Assembly (NCBI GenBank): GCA_030688105.1
Contig: JAUYIV010000376.1
Coordinates: 1 to 5,027 of the forward strand
Direction: 5' to 3'
DNA: 5,027 nucleotides
From: Actinomycetota bacterium
GTDB taxonomy: Bacteria; Actinomycetota; Acidimicrobiia; Spongiisociales; UBA11373
Positions within the stretch are counted from its first letter, which is position 1. Every line of letters starts with the position of its first letter. The notes below the pieces were generated by a model. The model was not told the DNA's origin. It saw nothing but the letters and a program-made list of their open reading frames with translations, and did not search any database. Below are positions 1-5,027 of this stretch, piece by piece. The translations under genes were made by a program, and so were the position numbers.

Positions 1-1965
<1,965 letters not shown>

Positions 1966-2020
1966 GAGCGTCCTCGCCGGAATCCTGCTGAAAGCTGGTT
2001 GCTGGACGCCGACGGCTTAC
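1966..2020. other. Convergent intergenic spacer with weak inverted repeats
   Basis: These 55 bases separate the TAG of ileS from the TGA of yggT. A perfect 7-base inverted repeat, CTGCTGA (1985-1991) and TCAGCAG (2021-2027), spans most of the spacer with a 29-base loop, its right arm covering the end of yggT. A second pair, GCGTCC (1968-1973) and GGACGC (2004-2009), has a 30-base loop and interleaves with the first, so the two could not form together as simple hairpins. No T-run follows on either strand, so this is not a classical intrinsic terminator. Transcripts from both sides must end or collide here, but the sequence does not show how. Confidence 0.4.
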
Positions 2021-2272
2021 TCAGCAGATCGCCGCGGCCAGGATTCCCAGCGCGATCAGCAGGACCAGGGGCGACAGGTCGAGCCCGACCTCGCCAAACC
2101 TCACCGGCGGAAGGATCGCCCGAAGCGGGCGGAGGACCGGCTCCGTTGCCGCACGGAGCCCAGATCTCACCCGGGCAATGGGATGATCGAATGAGACGGG
2201 GATCCACTCGAGGACGATCCGGGCGAGTACGACGAGGCTGTACCCCTGGACGAGGTAGCAGAGGACCACCAC
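2021..2272 (-). CDS. yggT: YggT family small membrane protein
   Basis: 83-residue integral membrane protein of the YggT family (CCB3/YggT in plastids and bacteria). Two hydrophobic segments are visible: residues about 2-24 (from VVLCYLVQGY to EWIP) and about 66-83 (LSPLVLLIALGILAAAI). They flank a short polar loop carrying the family signature TEPVLRPLRAILPPVRFG (43-60), followed by VGLDLSP (62-68). It has a single YggT unit of normal size. The start is the first of two tandem GTG codons; GGAAGAG at 2282-2288, nine bases upstream, is a plausible ribosome-binding site. It begins three bases after the sepF stop and in the same reading frame. The family's biochemical role is unsettled; its constant position beside sepF suggests a part in division or envelope organisation. 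It is the last gene of the minus-strand operon. Confidence 0.92.
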   Translation of the reverse strand: MVVLCYLVQGYSLVVLARIVLEWIPVSFDHPIARVRSGLRAATEPVLRPLRAILPPVRFGEVGLDLSPLVLLIALGILAAAIC

Positions 2273-2275
2273 GTG

Positions 2276-3004
2276 TCAGGACTCTTCCGGCGCCTGGTAG
2301 TAGCCCAGCTCCTTCAGCCGGCGCTTCTCCTCACGAGTGATGTTGACGTTGGCCGGGCTGACCAGTACCACCCCTTGGCCGATCTTCCGCATCGACCCGC
2401 CGAGGGCATACGTGAGCCCGCTGGAGAAGTCGACGAGACGCCGCACCATCGCCGGCTCGACCTTGCGTAGATCGAGCACCACCGGGATGCTCGCCCTGAT
2501 GTGATCGGCGAGGATCTGGGCATCGGTGTACGAACGGGCGACGATGACCTCGGATTCGAGGTCCGAGTCAGAGACATCTCCGATGAGCGGCCGACCCGCC
2601 GGAGTGACCCTCACCCCTGCGTCCGAGAAGGACGGATCGCCGGCCGAACGCCGCCGGGTGGACATCGGAGGCTCGACCCTCCTTCCCTGGACGCCACTCG
2701 ATCCCTGGACGCGCGGCTCGGGCCTCCGATTGGCGGCGATGCGCTCGCCGGTCGTCAGCGTCGGATCGAGGTTGAGCTCGTCGGGTTCCTGCCGGCCAAC
2801 CGGCAGACGCGACCGCTGCGGCTGGCGGCCTGGCTGCTGGCGCCCCCCGGGCGGGCGCCCGACGCCCTGGCGGGACGGCTGGCGCCCCCGAGTTGCAGGC
2901 TCCGGCTGGTCGTAGCCGGGCTGCGTCGGATAAGGGCCGTCGGCATCGATGGCGTCCTCGTCGACGAGCCCCAGATAGAAGAGTGTCCTTTGCCACAAAC
3001 TCAC
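2276..3004 (-). CDS. sepF: Cell division protein SepF
   Basis: SepF binds the FtsZ C-terminal tail and anchors Z-ring filaments to the inner face of the membrane. Of the 242 residues, 1-14 (VSLWQRTLFYLGLV, GTG start) form the amphipathic membrane-binding helix, 15-22 are acidic, about 24-142 are a Pro/Gln/Arg-rich disordered linker, and about 148-225 are the SepF domain: ARSYTDAQILADHIR (156-170), PVVLDLRKVE (174-183), RRLVDFSSGLTYALGGSMRKIG (188-209), VVLVSPANVNIT (212-223). A charged tail (EEKRRLKELGYY) ends the protein. The protein is longer than many SepFs because of the linker, which has no lysine; the first Lys is K181. The GTG at 3004 is chosen because it starts exactly at the conserved helix and has AAGGG (3013-3017) eight bases upstream. 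An upstream in-frame start at 3067 would add 21 unrelated residues and overlap yggS. The gene lies four bases after the yggS stop. Confidence 0.95.
   Translation of the reverse strand: MSLWQRTLFYLGLVDEDAIDADGPYPTQPGYDQPEPATRGRQPSRQGVGRPPGGRQQPGRQPQRSRLPVGRQEPDELNLDPTLTTGERIAANRRPEPRVQGSSGVQGRRVEPPMSTRRRSAGDPSFSDAGVRVTPAGRPLIGDVSDSDLESEVIVARSYTDAQILADHIRASIPVVLDLRKVEPAMVRRLVDFSSGLTYALGGSMRKIGQGVVLVSPANVNITREEKRRLKELGYYQAPEES
2836..2889. repeat. Short in-frame direct repeat in the sepF linker
   Basis: The 12-base unit GCTGGCGCCCCC occurs at 2836-2847 and again at 2878-2889, spaced 42 bases (14 codons) apart and so in the same sepF frame. It encodes the two arginine-glutamine (RQ) units of the linker near residues 41-42 and 55-56. 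Between them lies a 10-base perfect palindrome, CGGGCGCCCG (2852-2861). The repeat looks like a local duplication within low-complexity Gly-Arg-Gln-Pro coding sequence, not a mobile element or binding array. Confidence 0.6.
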
Positions 3005-3008
3005 GGGA

Positions 3009-3674
3009 TCAACCCTTGTCGTGGAATGGGCCAAAGATAGCCCGTCCAACCCGCAACACCGTTGCACCCTCCTCTACGGCGACCTCGAAGTCGTCCGACA
3101 TCCCCATTGAGAGCTCACTGACCGCAGGGTGCTCGCCGCGGATCCGGTCGCGCATCTCGCGCAAGCGGCGGAACCAGGGACGCGAGTCGTCGGGGTCCTC
3201 GGCGGCGGGTGGGACCGTCATCAGCCCGACGACCTCGAGGCCCAGCCGCTCCGCCGCCGACACGAGCACGTCGGCGTCCTCGGGGCCGACCCCTCCCTTC
3301 TGGCGCTCATCGGCGAGATTCACCTGAACGAGCACGGGTGGCGGAGATCCGGGGCCCTTCACCCAGTACTCGGCAAGGTCGACGCGGTCGAGGGAGTGGA
3401 GCAGGTGGGTGATCGGTCGCACCAGCCGAACCTTGTTGCCCTGGAGCCGTCCGACGAAGTGCCACCGGGCACTCGGGAGCAGTGCTGCCCGGTCGACGAG
3501 CTCCTTTGCACGGTTCTCCCCGAAGTCGTGGAGTCCTTCGTCGAAGGCGGCGCGGACATCCCCCTCGGTGGCGTATTTGCTGACACCCACGAGAACGATC
3601 TCGGCCGGGTCGCGGCCGGCCCGCCCCGCCGCCGCGGCGATCCGCTGCCGTACCGCCGTCAGGCCGGTAGCCAT
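3009..3674 (-). CDS. yggS: YggS/PLPBP pyridoxal phosphate homeostasis protein
   Basis: Cytoplasmic, non-catalytic, PLP-binding TIM-barrel protein of the YggS/PROSC (PLPBP) family, which buffers pyridoxal 5'-phosphate and influences amino and keto acid metabolism. It is 221 residues, normal for the family. Motifs in order: VGVSKYA with the PLP-binding Lys33; FGENRAKEL (51-59); WHFVGRLQGNK (71-81); HSLD (93-96); VNLADERQKGGV (118-129); GLMTVPP (150-156); LSMGMSDDFEVAVEEGAT (188-205); and the phosphate-site end VLRVGRAIFG (206-215). The ATG start at 3674 is set by the family-typical N-terminus (TAVRQRIAAAA) and by AGGTGG at 3682-3687, seven bases upstream. This makes a 16-base overlap with the end of pgeF. 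Arg211 sits where many family members have Thr (GTAIFG). Its place in the ftsZ-sepF operon is conserved in Gram-positive bacteria, although its direct role is not in division. Confidence 0.96.
   Translation of the reverse strand: MATGLTAVRQRIAAAAGRAGRDPAEIVLVGVSKYATEGDVRAAFDEGLHDFGENRAKELVDRAALLPSARWHFVGRLQGNKVRLVRPITHLLHSLDRVDLAEYWVKGPGSPPPVLVQVNLADERQKGGVGPEDADVLVSAAERLGLEVVGLMTVPPAAEDPDDSRPWFRRLREMRDRIRGEHPAVSELSMGMSDDFEVAVEEGATVLRVGRAIFGPFHDKG
3013..3017 (-). promoter_or_regulatory. Ribosome-binding site deciding the sepF start
   Basis: AAGGG on the minus strand, eight bases before the GTG at 3004, inside the last codons of yggS. It supports the GTG start of sepF over the longer upstream frame and suggests coupling with yggS termination. 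Confidence 0.65.
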
Positions 3675-4285
3675 GCCACCGCCACCTGCCGCTGCGGCGT
3701 TGCGTCGCGCCGGTGCGAGTGATAGGCCTCGTTCGACATCGTGCAGATTCCGGAGGCCCAGACTTCGAGATCGCCCAGCGCGGCGCGTACCACCGCCGAG
3801 AGGTCGACCGAGGTCGTGCCCCAATCGGTGGTGGCTTCGTGCCCCCGGAAGCGCTCGCCAACGTCGGGTCCCACCTCGAAGCAGCACGCCCCGATGCCTG
3901 GACCGATGGCCGCCCGAGCCGGCACGTGGCCGGCGGCGGCCATTCCTCTGAGGAGCGCCTCGACGACTCCCGTCGCCGCTCCCCTCCATCCGGCGTGGGC
4001 GATGCCGACGGCGCCGGACGATTCGACGATCAGCGGATAGCAGTCTGCCGTCGAGACCGCGATGGGCAGACCGGGGACCGACGTGTATGCGGCGTCACCG
4101 GGGCCTTGCGCCCCGGCCTCCAGGACGCGCACGACATCGGCGCCGTGCACTTGGCGAAGCCAAGCCCAGTCCGCAGGGATCCCCAGCCGGTCGGACATCC
4201 GCCGACGGGCAGAAGGATCCGATCGAGCATCCCCGTCCGATGCGTCGCCGAACGCCGCGCCGCGGAAGCCATCGGGCCGGATCAT
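3659..4285 (-). CDS. pgeF: PgeF/YfiH (DUF152, Cu-oxidase_4) peptidoglycan-editing or purine nucleoside enzyme
   Basis: Member of the YfiH/YlmD/FAMIN family. E. coli PgeF removes L-Ser wrongly placed for L-Ala in peptidoglycan precursors, while other members show purine nucleoside phosphorylase or adenosine deaminase activity; older annotations say laccase. It is 208 residues, somewhat shorter than the usual 230-250, the difference being at the N-terminus. The metal-site residues are all present: RQVHGADVV with H47, STADCYPLIV with C82, and GIAHAGWRGA with H97. The family blocks GPGIGACCFEVGPDV (128-142) and CTMSNEAYHSHRRD (181-194) follow, and the protein ends in a typical VAVAWL strand. The ATG start overlaps the ftsZ stop as ATGA (4282-4285). 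The AAGGG just upstream touches the ATG directly, too close for a normal ribosome-binding site, so translation probably depends on coupling to ftsZ. Which of the family's activities applies here cannot be read from the sequence. Confidence 0.95.
   Translation of the reverse strand: MIRPDGFRGAAFGDASDGDARSDPSARRRMSDRLGIPADWAWLRQVHGADVVRVLEAGAQGPGDAAYTSVPGLPIAVSTADCYPLIVESSGAVGIAHAGWRGAATGVVEALLRGMAAAGHVPARAAIGPGIGACCFEVGPDVGERFRGHEATTDWGTTSVDLSAVVRAALGDLEVWASGICTMSNEAYHSHRRDATPQRQVAVAWLPA
3682..3687 (-). promoter_or_regulatory. Ribosome-binding site for yggS inside pgeF
   Basis: AGGTGG on the minus strand, seven bases before the ATG at 3674 and within the 3' end of pgeF. It supports the overlapping start of yggS over a long N-terminally extended frame. 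Confidence 0.6.
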
Positions 4286-5027
4286 CCCTTGAGGAAGTCG
4301 GGGATCTCCAGGTCGTCGAACGACCCCAAGTCGTCGTCCGGGGGCTCGGTGGTCCTTGTCGGCTTGGGGATCGAGGGCGCCTGGACGAAGGGCGCCTGGG
4401 CCCGGGGACGCTCCGAAGGCCCGCCGCCGAAGCCGGCGGCGATGACGGTCACCCGCAGCTCGTCACCCATCGAGTCATCGATGGTCGCCCCGAAGATCAC
4501 GTTGGCTTCCGGGGTGCAGTGCTCTGCGATGGTCGTGGCCGCCTGGTTCACCTCGTGCAGGCTCATCGACGTGGAACCGGCGACCGAGAGCAGCACGCCG
4601 CTGGCGCCCTCCACCGAGGTCTCCAACATGGGGCTGGCGATCGCCTTGGATGCGGCCTGTGCCGCCCGGTTCTCGCCGGTGGCGCGCCCGATTCCCATCA
4701 CCGCCGTTCCGGCACCCCACATCACGGATTTGACGTCGGCGAAGTCCACATTGATCAGACCGGGGGTCGTGATGAGATCGGTGATGCCTCCGACTCCGTG
4801 GAGGAGCACCTCGTCGGCGAGCTTGAAGGCGTCGACGATGGGGAGGCTCTGGTCGGCATGCTCGAGAAGGCGCTGGTTCGGGATCACGATCAGGGTGTCG
4901 ACCGAGTTCCTCAGCGCGGCGATCCCCTGCTCGGCCTGCACCGACCGGCGACGGCCTTCGAAGCCAAAGGGACGGGTTACGACCGCGACGGTGAGGGCAC
5001 CCAGGCTGCGGGCGATGTCGGCCACCA
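4282..5027 (-). CDS. ftsZ: Cell division GTPase FtsZ, 5' partial
   Basis: Tubulin-like GTPase that polymerises at midcell to form the Z-ring. About 247 C-terminal residues are present; the frame runs off the window edge just after where the GGGTGTG nucleotide loop should lie, so roughly the first 110 residues are missing. The GTG at 5025 is an internal Val of the (V)VADIARSLGAL helix, not the start. Visible, in window residues: VVTRPFGFEGRRR (15-27); GITDLITTPGLINVDFADV (80-98) with the T7 synergy loop NxDxxD (N92, D94, D97) that completes the GTPase site of the neighbouring subunit; GAGTAVMGIG (104-113); VIFGATIDDSMGDELRVTVIAAGF (176-199) closing the C-terminal domain; a short Pro-rich linker (about 200-229); and the conserved tail peptide DDLEIPDFLKG (237-247), the docking site for SepF. 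W103 is a bulky residue at a normally small or polar position just after the T7 loop. Confidence 0.98.
   Translation of the reverse strand, partial: VADIARSLGALTVAVVTRPFGFEGRRRSVQAEQGIAALRNSVDTLIVIPNQRLLEHADQSLPIVDAFKLADEVLLHGVGGITDLITTPGLINVDFADVKSVMWGAGTAVMGIGRATGENRAAQAASKAIASPMLETSVEGASGVLLSVAGSTSMSLHEVNQAATTIAEHCTPEANVIFGATIDDSMGDELRVTVIAAGFGGGPSERPRAQAPFVQAPSIPKPTRTTEPPDDDLGSFDDLEIPDFLKG

Noticed and set aside
2501..3040. 179-residue open frame on the plus strand opposite sepF
   Set aside because: It is antisense to a clearly recognised sepF; its Arg/Pro-rich translation resembles no family and is typical of high-GC shadow frames.
2276..3067. Extended 263-residue version of SepF
   Set aside because: The added 21 residues precede the conserved membrane helix and overlap yggS by 59 bases; the GTG at 3004 fits the family and has a ribosome-binding site.
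3129..3722. 197-residue open frame on the plus strand opposite yggS
   Set aside because: It lies opposite the conserved motifs of yggS, has no recognisable domain, and is explained by GC-rich codon bias leaving few stops.
3009..3989. Extended 326-residue version of YggS
   Set aside because: The extra 105 N-terminal residues are a frame-shifted reading of pgeF; family length and the ribosome-binding site support the ATG at 3674.

Overview
The window is an ordinary, high-GC (by eye about two-thirds G+C) chromosomal segment carrying the tail of the division and cell wall (dcw) cluster. It has the conserved actinobacterial order ftsZ - pgeF - yggS (PLP-binding protein) - sepF - yggT, all on the minus strand, facing a eukaryotic-type isoleucyl-tRNA synthetase gene (ileS) on the plus strand. 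The gene order, the FtsZ tail ending in EIPDFLKG, a SepF starting with an amphipathic helix (SLWQRTLFYLGLVDED) and near-exclusive use of Arg over Lys point to Actinomycetota. An uncultured Acidimicrobiia-like lineage is my best guess, but this is inference from protein style, not from a marker search.

Layout. Positions 1-1965 (+) hold the C-terminal 654 residues of IleS; its start lies outside the window. Positions 1966-2020 are a 55-base spacer between two converging stop codons. Positions 2021-5027 (-) form a tightly packed operon, read from high to low coordinates: ftsZ (5' end outside the window), pgeF (ATGA overlap with ftsZ), yggS (16-base overlap with pgeF), sepF (4-base gap) and yggT (3-base gap). 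No internal promoter or terminator is visible, so the five genes are probably co-transcribed and partly translationally coupled.

How the genes work together. FtsZ polymerises into the cytokinetic ring. SepF tethers FtsZ to the membrane by binding its C-terminal tail, which is intact here. YggT is a small membrane protein that regularly accompanies sepF. PgeF is a peptidoglycan-editing/purine-nucleoside enzyme family member, and YggS/PLPBP handles pyridoxal phosphate homeostasis. IleS is a housekeeping translation enzyme often found just beyond this cluster.

I see no RNA gene, mobile element, CRISPR array, prophage or unknown gene system. The noteworthy points are modest: divIVA is absent between yggT and ileS, and ileS is inverted; sepF and yggT share one reading frame across a single TGA-C; the SepF linker is long, basic, lysine-free and repeat-bearing; and the IleRS is of the eukaryotic-like class with a KLSKS loop.
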